Shown here piece by piece: positions 26,072 to 35,307 of a stretch of DNA of 64,000 nucleotides. This DNA comes from an uncultured Bartonella sp. (GTDB taxonomy: Bacteria; Pseudomonadota; Alphaproteobacteria; Rhizobiales; Rhizobiaceae). The notes beneath the pieces were generated by a model that had not been told where the DNA came from, did not search any database, and saw only the letters and a list, made by a program, of their open reading frames with translations. The number at the start of each line of letters is the position of its first letter. Position 1 is the stretch's first letter. Made by a program: the position numbers and the translations under genes. The stretch is from the NCBI GenBank assembly GCA_946478665.1, contig CAMLCZ010000002.1, positions 186,001 to 250,000 on the forward strand, written 5' to 3'.

Positions 26072-28750
26072 ATGGCTTATTTTGACTCTATCATTTGCCT
26101 ATTCAAGCTAGATACCAAAGAGGCCGAAGCGTCTGCCAAGAAAATGGATGGCAGCTTAAAACAGCTTTTGAACACCGCCAGCAATGCTAGTGAAAAATCA
26201 GGAAATTTGGGGCAAAATCTGGTTTCATCATTTAACGCTGTTAGCTCAGCATTTAATAATATTGGTCAAAACATATCTGGAAGCTTTTCCCAAATAAAAT
26301 TGGAAGCCGATCAGGTATTCAGTCATATAAAAGAAGCCGGACAAAACACTGGAGATGCTATTGCCGGTTCAATCAAAAATTCATTTGATGAAATTAATAA
26401 AACCACCAATGAAAATTTGTTGAAGCAAAAATTGCGTGCTGCGGAGATTGCCAATAACGGAAAAAACAGCGCGATCAATGCCAATGGCATAGCACCCCAT
26501 ACAATTGACAAAACCAATATTGACCCCAAGCCGATTGAAGAAAATTTTCACAACAGCTTCAATAATATAACAAAAGAAGGGCAAGACACTGGCGAGGCTA
26601 TCGCCGGTTCAATTAAAAATTCGCTTGACCATATCAACAATATTTCCAACAACAATTTGTTGAAGCAAAAATTGCCTGACGTGAATATTTCACGCCCATC
26701 AATGACTGCCCCTCTCCCATCAGAAGCTATTCCTGCTGAGCCAAGTGTCACCAATAGCAAACACATGGCGCAAGAGGCCATCAGTGCGGTAAACGACACT
26801 TTCCGCCATAGTGTCAATGACATGGAAAATGAAACACGAAATGCGCTTGATGCAATCAAACAGCATACGGAAAACGCAAAACAAAGCATTCATGAACCAA
26901 AGTCAACATTGAGCCAAGCAACGCGCGTTAGTCCCTATCATACGAATAATATGACGCCTGCTATGCAACAAGCCGACAGTCTTGGCAAAGCTATGGCTGC
27001 ACCGATTGATGCCATGGGAAATATACTGATGGATCTCGGGACAGAGATCGGTCAAAGCATATCGCATATGAAAAACGCGACCACGAATGGCTTCAATGCA
27101 GTAAAACAGGCTGCAAATGAAACAGCCGTGTCTATCAGCAATTCATTTCTCGGTATCGTAGACAATGTTGCAACCACCATTGCTAGTGCAGCAAATAATA
27201 TCCATACATTTATTACAGATATCATAAAATCGTCCATTCCAAAGTTTAAGGCATCAGCTGATGCTCTTGGTAAAAACTTTGGACAGACTATTTCCGGTGC
27301 GATAAAAGGTGTTACGGACAAGTTTTCCTTTGACAGTATTTTTACGGGTGTTGAAAAACATGCGCAAAACCTTACTGCCCTTGGAGCTCTGGCATCACAA
27401 TCCAGAATTGGTGTGCGCAACCTTGATCTTTTATCACGCTCAGCTGCAAGTCTCGGTGGCAATCTGGGTGAAGCCCAGCAAGACATTAATCGCTTTTCTC
27501 AGTCTGTCACAACCGCATTAGGCGACAAAACCAGCCAAGCGGCAGCAATTTTTGATAAATTGGGAATTTCGCTGAAAAACCAAAAAGGCCGAATAAAAGA
27601 TACAAGCAAATTGATGGGCGAGTTATCGCATAAAATGCGAACGATGAGCCAACCCGATAAAAATTTGATGCTTAACGACCTTGGCTTCAAAGACCAGGGC
27701 ATGCACCGATATGTCATGTCGACCGACAAGACACAAAAACGCGTGATGGGCACAGAAAAAGAAAAGGGTATAACAACACAGAAAGATGTCGAAGAAGCAA
27801 AGAAATTTCAAAAATCTCTCACTGAATTGAATGAAGCCATTGATAGTGCCGCGACAGATCTTGTAACTGCACTGATGCCGGCGTTCACATTCATTGTTGA
27901 TGGCTTAAAAAGCCTTGTTACCGTTGCAAAAGACAACAAAATTATTTTGGTTGGCTTTTTTGCTGCTTTGGCTGTTGCTGCTGTCAGTTATGGAGCATCT
28001 ATGGAGTCTGCGGCTGTTGCAACAATAGCAGCCACATGGCCTATCTTGGCAATTATTGCTGTTGTTGGCGCACTTGGATATGCATTTTATAAACTCATTC
28101 CATTTCTCAAAAAAATCCCTCAACTCTTCCACGATTTTGTGGCGAGTAGCCCCATGGTGCAGTCTGCACTTAACAAACTTTCCGAAGCATGGGAGGAATT
28201 AAAAAAGAGAGCCCAACCGATTATCGATTATTTTAAAGCGGTATGGGGATTTGTAACAGCTGCCTGGAATGGCGACTTTGAAGGCATGAAAAAAAGCTTC
28301 TTTGATATGCTTAATGCCATTAAAGATTATTTTATAAATATTTTAAATGACATCAGTGACATTGCTACCAATATTACCAAAGCTATTCGTGATAAATTAA
28401 CACATATGTTACCGACCAAACTGCAATATTGGCTTGGTCTTAATGATGACAAAGAAAATGATATACCGACACCTGATGATGAGCAAAAACAAGCTGCTAC
28501 GAAAGCTGTAGAAGCCGGACAGCAACATCTGGATCAAGTTCAACAAAATGGTGTCCCCTCCAACGCAGTGGAAATTACCAAAACCAAAAATATTGAAAAT
28601 AATAAGCAAACAAATGTTACTGTGGGTGAAACACATATCACTGTAAACACCAACAAACCTGTCGAAGATATTGGTCAAAAACTAACTGATCGACAAACAT
28701 ATGAAATAAAAAAAGCAATTGCTGACACCGATGACTCTGTAATGCGCTAA
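26072..28750 (+). CDS. Tail tape measure protein
   Basis: 892 aa, the longest gene of the tail operon. Residues 1-430 are helical, Asn/Ser-rich, and contain a duplicated segment of about 81 residues ('IAGSIKNSFDEIN' and 'IAGSIKNSLDHIN'). A hydrophobic membrane-like region follows at about 620-680, with charged coiled-coil after it. The C-terminus 'HITVNTNKPVEDIGQKL' is a short beta-hairpin unit. It sets tail length and enters the host envelope on ejection. Its 3' end has been copied several times into the moron array that follows. Confidence 0.88.
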   Translation: MAYFDSIICLFKLDTKEAEASAKKMDGSLKQLLNTASNASEKSGNLGQNLVSSFNAVSSAFNNIGQNISGSFSQIKLEADQVFSHIKEAGQNTGDAIAGSIKNSFDEINKTTNENLLKQKLRAAEIANNGKNSAINANGIAPHTIDKTNIDPKPIEENFHNSFNNITKEGQDTGEAIAGSIKNSLDHINNISNNNLLKQKLPDVNISRPSMTAPLPSEAIPAEPSVTNSKHMAQEAISAVNDTFRHSVNDMENETRNALDAIKQHTENAKQSIHEPKSTLSQATRVSPYHTNNMTPAMQQADSLGKAMAAPIDAMGNILMDLGTEIGQSISHMKNATTNGFNAVKQAANETAVSISNSFLGIVDNVATTIASAANNIHTFITDIIKSSIPKFKASADALGKNFGQTISGAIKGVTDKFSFDSIFTGVEKHAQNLTALGALASQSRIGVRNLDLLSRSAASLGGNLGEAQQDINRFSQSVTTALGDKTSQAAAIFDKLGISLKNQKGRIKDTSKLMGELSHKMRTMSQPDKNLMLNDLGFKDQGMHRYVMSTDKTQKRVMGTEKEKGITTQKDVEEAKKFQKSLTELNEAIDSAATDLVTALMPAFTFIVDGLKSLVTVAKDNKIILVGFFAALAVAAVSYGASMESAAVATIAATWPILAIIAVVGALGYAFYKLIPFLKKIPQLFHDFVASSPMVQSALNKLSEAWEELKKRAQPIIDYFKAVWGFVTAAWNGDFEGMKKSFFDMLNAIKDYFINILNDISDIATNITKAIRDKLTHMLPTKLQYWLGLNDDKENDIPTPDDEQKQAATKAVEAGQQHLDQVQQNGVPSNAVEITKTKNIENNKQTNVTVGETHITVNTNKPVEDIGQKLTDRQTYEIKKAIADTDDSVMR

Positions 28751-28751
28751 C

Positions 28752-29531
28752 TTAGGGCAAATGATAAAAATCCTGCGATTGAAAATACGCGTCCCGGTAT
28801 TCTTTTACACCACTTAGCTTGCCATTATTGGGCAAGATAGGCTGATAATCGCATGAATCATATAATACCCATGAAAGACATGGTGAATTATCTGGTAAAT
28901 ATCTTGCTGCAAATTTATAGAAAAATAATTGTGCAGGTGCTGGTTTGTGACCATCCTTTGCTTTCATATATTGATCGATAACCTCGCCTTTTAAAAAACT
29001 ATTCGTTATTTTCTCAGCCTTCTTATTTTCGACAAAAAGGGACAACTCTTGAGGTACGCAATTAACACCTGTAGGGATAATATCGTCTTTCACACCTTGG
29101 CATACAAAGCCAACAACGTTCCCTTTTTTGTACGCTCCAGCTATATTTTTAAATTCATACATAAGGGATATATCCATATCCCCATGTTGGTCATTTGCAG
29201 TTAACAAATAAATATCAACATTATTAGCAATGGCGGAAACACTGATTACTTTTCCAGTAATTTCCAAAGGTTTTCCACCATACTGCTTTTCTGCTGCAAT
29301 ATTGTTTTCGCTGAAATCATCTGATATTTTTTGCGCTTTATATTTAGGAAGAGTAAAATCCTCAAGACCATTGAATGTAAAGAGAGCTTTATCTGTTTTG
29401 GCCAAATAAATCTGCATAGCCACAAATGCATTAATAGCTTTGAACTCTTTTTCTTCCAAACTCATCTTTGCTGAAGCAGTTGAAAAAGTTACCAAAGAAA
29501 CAATCACCGAGGTTATCAGGCTTTTAAACAT
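28752..29531 (-). CDS. Secreted OB-fold-like moron protein, subfamily A (copy A1)
   Basis: 259 aa from MFKSL (29531); the longer frame from 29552 adds only MQKWENV, which covers the ribosome site (GGGAG). Signal peptide: hydrophobic core then ASA, cleavage near residue 21. Residues 80-160 ('QYGGKPLEITGKVISVSAIANNV..GFVC') resemble tRNA_anti-like OB folds found in small secreted or lipoprotein domains. Four cysteines: C144, C158, and the PC-x8-C pair C218/C227, probably two disulfides. Ends in YHLP. The stop lies 1 base after the tape measure stop on the other strand. It runs against the late operon, so it is likely expressed in the lysogen. Function unknown. Confidence 0.75.
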   Translation of the reverse strand: MFKSLITSVIVSLVTFSTASAKMSLEEKEFKAINAFVAMQIYLAKTDKALFTFNGLEDFTLPKYKAQKISDDFSENNIAAEKQYGGKPLEITGKVISVSAIANNVDIYLLTANDQHGDMDISLMYEFKNIAGAYKKGNVVGFVCQGVKDDIIPTGVNCVPQELSLFVENKKAEKITNSFLKGEVIDQYMKAKDGHKPAPAQLFFYKFAARYLPDNSPCLSWVLYDSCDYQPILPNNGKLSGVKEYRDAYFQSQDFYHLP

Positions 29532-29700
29532 TACATTCTCCCATTTCTGCAAAATATGAAAAATTGTGATCTTTTTAGCAAGTCTTAAACAATAAAAATG
29601 TGTTTTATTAAACGTAATTGATCACAGTGAAATGTATAAATGATCTTCGATTTTTACGCGTAAGCTAAATAACCTGATAAAACCACGATGCAAAAAAGAA

Positions 29701-29847
29701 CGAACCAACTTTAAAATCGGTACACCAAACATTGTGGTTAATGCCCCCAGACACTCTGCTGACGAGCTAGAAAAAGCGACGAAAATCGCACAAGGGGCGT
29801 TCATCAGAAGCACGTTACAAGGTTTTGATGATTGCAGACAGAATTAA
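29701..29847 (+). pseudogene. 3' end of a different tape measure gene
   Basis: The frame translates as ...GTPNIVVNAPRHSADELEKATKIAQGAFIRSTLQGF... and stops at 29845-29847, overlapping the stop of the leftward B1 gene exactly as the real tape measure abuts A1. It resembles in layout, but not in sequence, the resident tape measure tail (I.VN...-ad-L...). No start is present. I infer a fragment carried in from another phage together with gene B1. Confidence 0.5.
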
Positions 29848-30629
29848 TCTTTCCACTTTTGATTAGGCAAATGAAACCTGTCCTTGTTAGCTTCATAGGT
29901 TTTTTTATAATCTTGTTTATCGAGATTTTCCTCAGATATATATTTATTTGAATAGCAGTGTTGAATATTTGAAAAATCAAAACATGGTGCATCATCAGGA
30001 AAGTATTTTGCCATATATACGTAATTAAATAAAACGAAAGCAATTGGTTCTGCTTTTTTGTTTTTTATTAAACCATCTAAAGAGCCGCCTGACATAAATG
30101 TATCAGCAATCTTTTTACCCTCTTTTTGAGCTTGTTCATTTGCTTTTTCAGCTACGCTACATTTTTTTAGCGTTGGTATAATTAAATTCTCTATACCACC
30201 GTCACAATTTAATAAGATATATTGACCTGAACGATAATCCGCTAATTCATCAGCAGAACTCATACCTAATTCAGCATTCAGCAAACTATGATTTTCTGCC
30301 GTTACGTTAAATTCTAATTTTATCGTTTTAGAATTTTGTTGTCCAATTTTATCTATCTTACCTGACACATAAATCTTTTTATCTTTGTACTCTTTATAAC
30401 CAGCTAATTCATTCTCGCCAAATAATGCTGTAATAGTGTCCACTGTAACAGGTTGTGTTAGAGATGGATAAATATAAAAACTACTATCACTCGTAAGATA
30501 ATCTACAATATCGACAGCAAGAAAGTTAGCTAAAAATTTACTTCCTTTTTCTTCATTCAAGCTCTGTGCTGAAGCAGTTGAAAAAGTTACCAAAGAAACA
30601 ATCACCGAGGTTATCAGGCTTTTAAACAT
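29844..30629 (-). CDS. Secreted OB-fold-like moron protein, subfamily B (copy B1)
   Basis: 261 aa from MFKSL. Its signal peptide and 5' leader are identical or nearly so to A1, but the mature body belongs to a different subfamily, so the two were joined by recombination. The middle segment 'YKDKKIYVSGKIDKIGQQNSKTIKLEF..YRSGQYILLNC' is the best OB-fold (tRNA_anti-like) match in the array. The cysteine plan is conserved: C-x14-C, then PC-x8-C, and an HLP motif followed by a 6-residue tail. Probably periplasmic or exported; role unknown. Confidence 0.75.
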   Translation of the reverse strand: MFKSLITSVIVSLVTFSTASAQSLNEEKGSKFLANFLAVDIVDYLTSDSSFYIYPSLTQPVTVDTITALFGENELAGYKEYKDKKIYVSGKIDKIGQQNSKTIKLEFNVTAENHSLLNAELGMSSADELADYRSGQYILLNCDGGIENLIIPTLKKCSVAEKANEQAQKEGKKIADTFMSGGSLDGLIKNKKAEPIAFVLFNYVYMAKYFPDDAPCFDFSNIQHCYSNKYISEENLDKQDYKKTYEANKDRFHLPNQKWKD

Positions 30630-30805
30630 TACATTCTCCCATTTTTGCAAAATATGAAAAATTGTGGTCTTTTTAGCAAGTCTTAAACAATAAAAATGTG
30701 TTGGAATAAACGTGATTGTTCACAATGAAATGTATAAATGATCTTCTATTTTTACACGAAACATACGTTAGGTCGTAAACCAAACGAGATACAATCAATG
30801 ACGAA

Positions 30806-30943
30806 CAAATGTTACTGGGGGGAGACACATATCACTGTAAACACCAACAAACCTGTAGAAGATATTGGTCAAAAACTAACTGATCAACAAACATATGAAA
30901 TAAAAAAGCAATTGCTGACACCGATGACTCTGTAATGAGTTAA
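30806..30943 (+). pseudogene. Degraded copy of the resident tape measure 3' end
   Basis: Reads GETHITVNTNKPVEDIGQKLTDQQTYEIKK as in the resident gene, then shifts frame after a single-base loss in the A-run so the ending is lost. It abuts gene A2 in the same convergent way. Confidence 0.8.
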
Positions 30944-30944
30944 T

Positions 30945-31724
30945 TTACGGCAAATGATAAAAATCTTGCGATTGAAAATACGCATCGCGATATTCTTTTA
31001 CTCCGCTTAGCTTGCCGTTATTGGGCAAGATAAGCCTATAATCACATGCATCATATAATACCCATGAAAGACATGGTGAATTATCTGGTAAATATCTTGC
31101 TGCAAATTTATAGAAAAATAATTGTGCAGGTGCTGGTTTGTGACCATCCTTTGCTTTCATATATTGATCGATAACCTCGCCTTTTAAAAAACTATTCGTT
31201 ATTTTCTCAGCCTTCTTATTTTCGACAAAAAGGGACAACTCTTGAGGTACGCAATTAACACCTGTAGGGATAATATCGTCTTTCACACCTTGGCATACAA
31301 AGCCAACAACGTTCCCTTTTTTGTACGCTCCAGCTATATTTTTAAATTCATACATAAGGGATATATCCATATCCCCATGTTGGTCATTTGCAGTTAACAA
31401 ATAAATATCAACATTATTAGCAATGGCGGAAACACTGATTACTTTTCCAGTAATTTCCAAAGGTTTTCCACCATACTGCTTTTCTGCTGCAATATTGTTT
31501 TCGCTGAAATCATCTGATATTTTTTGCGCTTTATATTTAGGAAGAGTAAAATCCTCAAGACCATTGAATGTAAAGAGAGCTTTATCTGTTTTGGCCAAAT
31601 AAATCTGCATAGCCACAAATGTATTAATAGCTTTGAACTCTTTTTCTTCCAAACTCATCTTTGCTGAAGCAGCTGAGAAAGTCACTAAAGAAACAATCAC
31701 CGAAGTTATCAAGCTTTTAAACAT
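30945..31724 (-). CDS. Secreted OB-fold-like moron protein, subfamily A (copy A2)
   Basis: 259 aa, nearly identical to A1, A3 and A4; it differs from A3 mainly near the C-terminus (YDACDYRLI against YDSCDYQPI) and from A1 by FSAASA in the signal peptide. All four cysteines and the YHLP end are kept. GGGAG lies 6 bases before the ATG. First member of the 1105-bp periodic block. Confidence 0.75.
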   Translation of the reverse strand: MFKSLITSVIVSLVTFSAASAKMSLEEKEFKAINTFVAMQIYLAKTDKALFTFNGLEDFTLPKYKAQKISDDFSENNIAAEKQYGGKPLEITGKVISVSAIANNVDIYLLTANDQHGDMDISLMYEFKNIAGAYKKGNVVGFVCQGVKDDIIPTGVNCVPQELSLFVENKKAEKITNSFLKGEVIDQYMKAKDGHKPAPAQLFFYKFAARYLPDNSPCLSWVLYDACDYRLILPNNGKLSGVKEYRDAYFQSQDFYHLP

Positions 31725-31809
31725 TACAATCTCCCATTTTTGTGAAATATGAAAAATTGTGGCTATTTTAGCAAGTCTTAAACAATAAAAATGTGTTTGA
31801 ATAAACGTA

Positions 31810-31821
31810 ATTGTTCACAAT
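31810..31821. promoter_or_regulatory. Conserved dyad upstream of A2
   Basis: ATTGT-TC-ACAAT, about 90 bases before the start codon. The same dyad lies ahead of B1 (30715-30726), A3 (32915-32926) and A4 (34020-34031), and in altered form ahead of A1 (29617-29628). Candidate operator; no convincing -35/-10 pair was assigned. Confidence 0.4.
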
Positions 31822-31909
31822 GAAATTGTATAAATGATCTTCTATTTTTATTCGAAATGTAAGTAGCCTGATAAACAAAACAAAAAACGACATACAACCA
31901 ATAACAAAC

Positions 31910-32048
31910 GAATGTTACTGTGGGTGAGGCACATATTACGTTGAATACCAACAAACCTGTCGAAGATATTGGTCAAAAACTAACTGATCGACAAACATAT
32001 GAAATAAAAAAAGCAATTGCTGACACCGATGACTCTGTAATGCGCTAA
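31910..32048 (+). pseudogene. Copy of the tape measure 3' end
   Basis: Keeps the reading frame NVTVGEAHITLNTNKPVED.. through to the natural stop 3 bases from gene A3. No start codon or ribosome site. Confidence 0.85.
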
Positions 32049-32049
32049 C

Positions 32050-32829
32050 TTAGGGCAAATGATAAAAATCCTGCGATTGAAAATACGCGTCCCGGTATTC
32101 TTTTACACCACTTAGCTTGCCATTATTGGGCAAGATAGGCTGATAATCGCATGAATCATATAATACCCATGAAAGACATGGTGAATTATCTGGTAAATAT
32201 CTTGCTGCAAATTTATAGAAAAATAATTGTGCAGGTGCTGGTTTGTGACCATCCTTTGCTTTCATATATTGATCGATAACCTCGCCTTTTAAAAAACTAT
32301 TCGTTATTTTCTCAGCCTTCTTATTTTCGACAAAAAGGGACAACTCTTGAGGTACGCAATTAACACCTGTAGGGATAATATCGTCTTTCACACCTTGGCA
32401 TACAAAGCCAACAACGTTCCCTTTTTTGTACGCTCCAGCTATATTTTTAAATTCATACATAAGGGATATATCCATATCCCCATGTTGGTCATTTGCAGTT
32501 AACAAATAAATATCAACATTATTAGCAATGGCGGAAACACTGATTACTTTTCCAGTAATTTCCAAAGGTTTTCCACCATACTGCTTTTCTGCTGCAATAT
32601 TGTTTTCGCTGAAATCATCTGATATTTTTTGCGCTTTATATTTAGGAAGAGTAAAATCCTCAAGACCATTGAATGTAAAGAGAGCTTTATCTGTTTTGGC
32701 CAAATAAATCTGCATAGCCACAAATGTATTAATAGCTTTGAACTCTTTTTCTTCCAAACTCATCTTTGCTGAAGCAGCTGAGAAAGTCACTAAAGAAACA
32801 ATCACCGAAGTTATCAAGCTTTTAAACAT
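32050..32829 (-). CDS. Secreted OB-fold-like moron protein, subfamily A (copy A3)
   Basis: 259 aa. The mature protein is the same as A1 apart from one residue near position 36 (A/V), and the signal peptide is that of A2. Leader and ribosome site are intact, so it is likely expressed. Being almost the same as A2 and A4, it argues for gene dosage rather than diversification in this part of the array. Confidence 0.75.
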   Translation of the reverse strand: MFKSLITSVIVSLVTFSAASAKMSLEEKEFKAINTFVAMQIYLAKTDKALFTFNGLEDFTLPKYKAQKISDDFSENNIAAEKQYGGKPLEITGKVISVSAIANNVDIYLLTANDQHGDMDISLMYEFKNIAGAYKKGNVVGFVCQGVKDDIIPTGVNCVPQELSLFVENKKAEKITNSFLKGEVIDQYMKAKDGHKPAPAQLFFYKFAARYLPDNSPCLSWVLYDSCDYQPILPNNGKLSGVKEYRDAYFQSQDFYHLP

Positions 32830-33014
32830 TACAATCTCCCATTTTTGTGAAATATGAAAAATTGTGGCTATTTTAGCAAGTCTTAAACAATAAAAATGTG
32901 TTTGAATAAACGTAATTGTTCACAATGAAATTGTATAAATGATCTTCTATTTTTATTCGAAATGTAAGTAGCCTGATAAACAAAACAAAAAACGACATAC
33001 AACCAATAACAAAC

Positions 33015-33153
33015 GAATGTTACTGTGGGTGAGGCACATATTACGTTGAATACCAACAAACCTGTCGAAGATATTGGTCAAAAACTAACTGATCGACAAA
33101 CATATGAAATAAAAAAAGCAATTGCTGACACCGATGACTCTGTAATGCGCTAA
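33015..33153 (+). pseudogene. Copy of the tape measure 3' end
   Basis: Same sequence as the copy one repeat unit to the left, again ending at the convergent stop of gene A4. Confidence 0.85.
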
Positions 33154-33154
33154 C

Positions 33155-33934
33155 TTAGGGCAAATGATAAAAATCCTGCGATTGAAAATACGCGTCCCGG
33201 TATTCTTTTACACCACTTAGCTTGCCATTATTGGGCAAGATAGGCTGATAATCGCATGAATCATATAATACCCATGAAAGACATGGTGAATTATCTGGTA
33301 AATATCTTGCTGCAAATTTATAGAAAAATAATTGTGCAGGTGCTGGTTTGTGACCATCCTTTGCTTTCATATATTGATCGATAACCTCGCCTTTTAAAAA
33401 ACTATTCGTTATTTTCTCAGCCTTCTTATTTTCGACAAAAAGGGACAACTCTTGAGGTACGCAATTAACACCTGTAGGGATAATATCGTCTTTCACACCT
33501 TGGCATACAAAGCCAACAACGTTCCCTTTTTTGTACGCTCCAGCTATATTTTTAAATTCATACATAAGGGATATATCCATATCCCCATGTTGGTCATTTG
33601 CAGTTAACAAATAAATATCAACATTATTAGCAATGGCGGAAACACTGATTACTTTTCCAGTAATTTCCAAAGGTTTTCCACCATACTGCTTTTCTGCTGC
33701 AATATTGTTTTCGCTGAAATCATCTGATATTTTTTGCGCTTTATATTTAGGAAGAGTAAAATCCTCAAGACCATTGAATGTAAAGAGAGCTTTATCTGTT
33801 TTGGCCAAATAAATCTGCATAGCCACAAATGTATTAATAGCTTTGAACTCTTTTTCTTCCAAACTCATCTTTGCTGAAGCAGATGAGAAAGTTACCAAAG
33901 AAACAATCACTGAGGTTATCAAGCGTTTAAACAT
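33155..33934 (-). CDS. Secreted OB-fold-like moron protein, subfamily A (copy A4)
   Basis: 259 aa. Differs from A3 in the signal peptide only (MFKRL..FSSASA); the mature protein looks identical. Upstream the tape-measure-derived DNA stops being present, so this is the outer edge of the homogeneous block. Confidence 0.75.
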   Translation of the reverse strand: MFKRLITSVIVSLVTFSSASAKMSLEEKEFKAINTFVAMQIYLAKTDKALFTFNGLEDFTLPKYKAQKISDDFSENNIAAEKQYGGKPLEITGKVISVSAIANNVDIYLLTANDQHGDMDISLMYEFKNIAGAYKKGNVVGFVCQGVKDDIIPTGVNCVPQELSLFVENKKAEKITNSFLKGEVIDQYMKAKDGHKPAPAQLFFYKFAARYLPDNSPCLSWVLYDSCDYQPILPNNGKLSGVKEYRDAYFQSQDFYHLP

Positions 33935-34234
33935 TACAATCTCCCATTTTGGCGAAATATGAAAAATTGTGGCCTTTTTAGCAAGTCTTAAACAATAAAA
34001 ATGTGTTTTATTAAACGTAATTGTTCACAATGAAATTGTATAAATGATCTTCTATTTTTATGCGAAATGTAAGTAGCCTGATAAACAAAACGAAATACGA
34101 AAATCAACAAATCTGTATTCTATTCCTTGCAACCAAAGCTTTACGATGGCGATTATAGTCAGATATACATTCATGGACTGTAAAAACTGTTCAATTGGTA
34201 GAGCAATTTCCAGTAAGTGTTTCCGTGCAACTGC

Positions 34235-35014
34235 TTATGGTAGATGGTAGAAATCTTTCGAGCGTTTGTAATCTTCCAGATAATCGTTCAAGCTGTCCAA
34301 GTTTCCCTTGTTTGGTAGAATTGCGCTGTAATCGCATTGTTTAAATGTTTCCCACGATAGGCATGGCGAATTATCTGGCAGATATTTTGCTGCATATTTA
34401 TAATAGAACAGCTTTCCAGCAGCGTTTTTATTGGTTCCTTTGATAGCAATATAATTCTCAATATTTTTTCCGGCTAAAAATGCCTTGGTAATTTTTTCTG
34501 CTTGTTGTTCGGCCTCTGTCATAGAGCGTTCAACGAGAATACAATCCGATGCAAATGGAATATCCTCATGCAAATCAATTTTGCAATCGAGATCAATTCG
34601 GTCATCAAGGGATAAGGTATTTTCCACGTCTCTAAAATTATCATTGACGATAGCGTAAAACTCATCATTTCTGCCCACATCACTGTCTGCGATAATTTTT
34701 AAAGAAGAGCTGTTTTTCTCAAGTCTTACAACGGTGACATGCACGCTCCACCGTGAATTTAGATATTGCTTTTTGGCCTTGAAAAAGTTCGTTCTAAAAT
34801 CCGACATCAATGTCCATGATGAAATTTGTTTAAGGTGACTTTCGGCAAGATTGGAGAATATGAATTCGGATTTTTCATCAGCATTTTGCTTTATTTGAAG
34901 GGCTAAATATGTGTTAATTGCCTTAAATTCTTTTTCCGATAAACTCATGTCAGCAAGCGCCGGAAAGACAGTGACCAAAAATGATATAAAAGGTATTACA
35001 AGGCGTTTTAACAT
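34235..35014 (-). CDS. Secreted OB-fold-like moron protein, diverged subfamily A (copy A5)
   Basis: 259 aa with its own signal peptide (MLKRLVIPFISFLVTVFPALA). The first mature residues MSLSEKEFKAIN and the last 60 (AAKYLPDNSPCLSWETFKQCDY..KDFYHLP) are close to A1-A4, while residues 45-150 are strongly diverged. C-x13-C and PC-x8-C are kept. The centre of the protein evolves fastest, as expected for a binding face; that reading is inference. Confidence 0.72.
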   Translation of the reverse strand: MLKRLVIPFISFLVTVFPALADMSLSEKEFKAINTYLALQIKQNADEKSEFIFSNLAESHLKQISSWTLMSDFRTNFFKAKKQYLNSRWSVHVTVVRLEKNSSSLKIIADSDVGRNDEFYAIVNDNFRDVENTLSLDDRIDLDCKIDLHEDIPFASDCILVERSMTEAEQQAEKITKAFLAGKNIENYIAIKGTNKNAAGKLFYYKYAAKYLPDNSPCLSWETFKQCDYSAILPNKGNLDSLNDYLEDYKRSKDFYHLP

Positions 35015-35307
35015 TTCAATTCTCTGAAAAATCCACGGCTTAAAAATCTATAATGCTTTTAAATATGGCATTTTCGCTTGCGCTATCATGTATATTGTCA
35101 TCAGCGCAATCAAGTATAATAAATTAAACCGACGAATAAAACAGCAGAATTGCCTATCAAGCTTATCGCTAAAGACAATTCTGCTAATCTAACTCTATAG
35201 CATTACCCTTTTTTACTTTAGTAGATCAATAAAGTAACAGAATATATGCTTCACCCAACACTTAGTCTTTTCAGTTAAGAGCCAAACTAACTAGATAGAG
35301 AAAGCGT

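Larger units (their letters stand above)
30945..34049. repeat. 1105-bp tandem repeat (moron plus tape measure 3' end)
   Basis: Genes A2, A3 and A4 start exactly 1105 bases apart (30945, 32050, 33155). Each unit holds the gene, its leader with the ATTGT-TC-ACAAT dyad, and about 140 bp of tape measure 3' end. Long stretches are base-identical between units, showing recent duplication. Confidence 0.95.

Noticed and set aside
30738-30935. 65-codon gene before A2
   Set aside because: It is the duplicated tape measure 3' end with a frameshift and no start signals, so it is listed as a pseudogene fragment.
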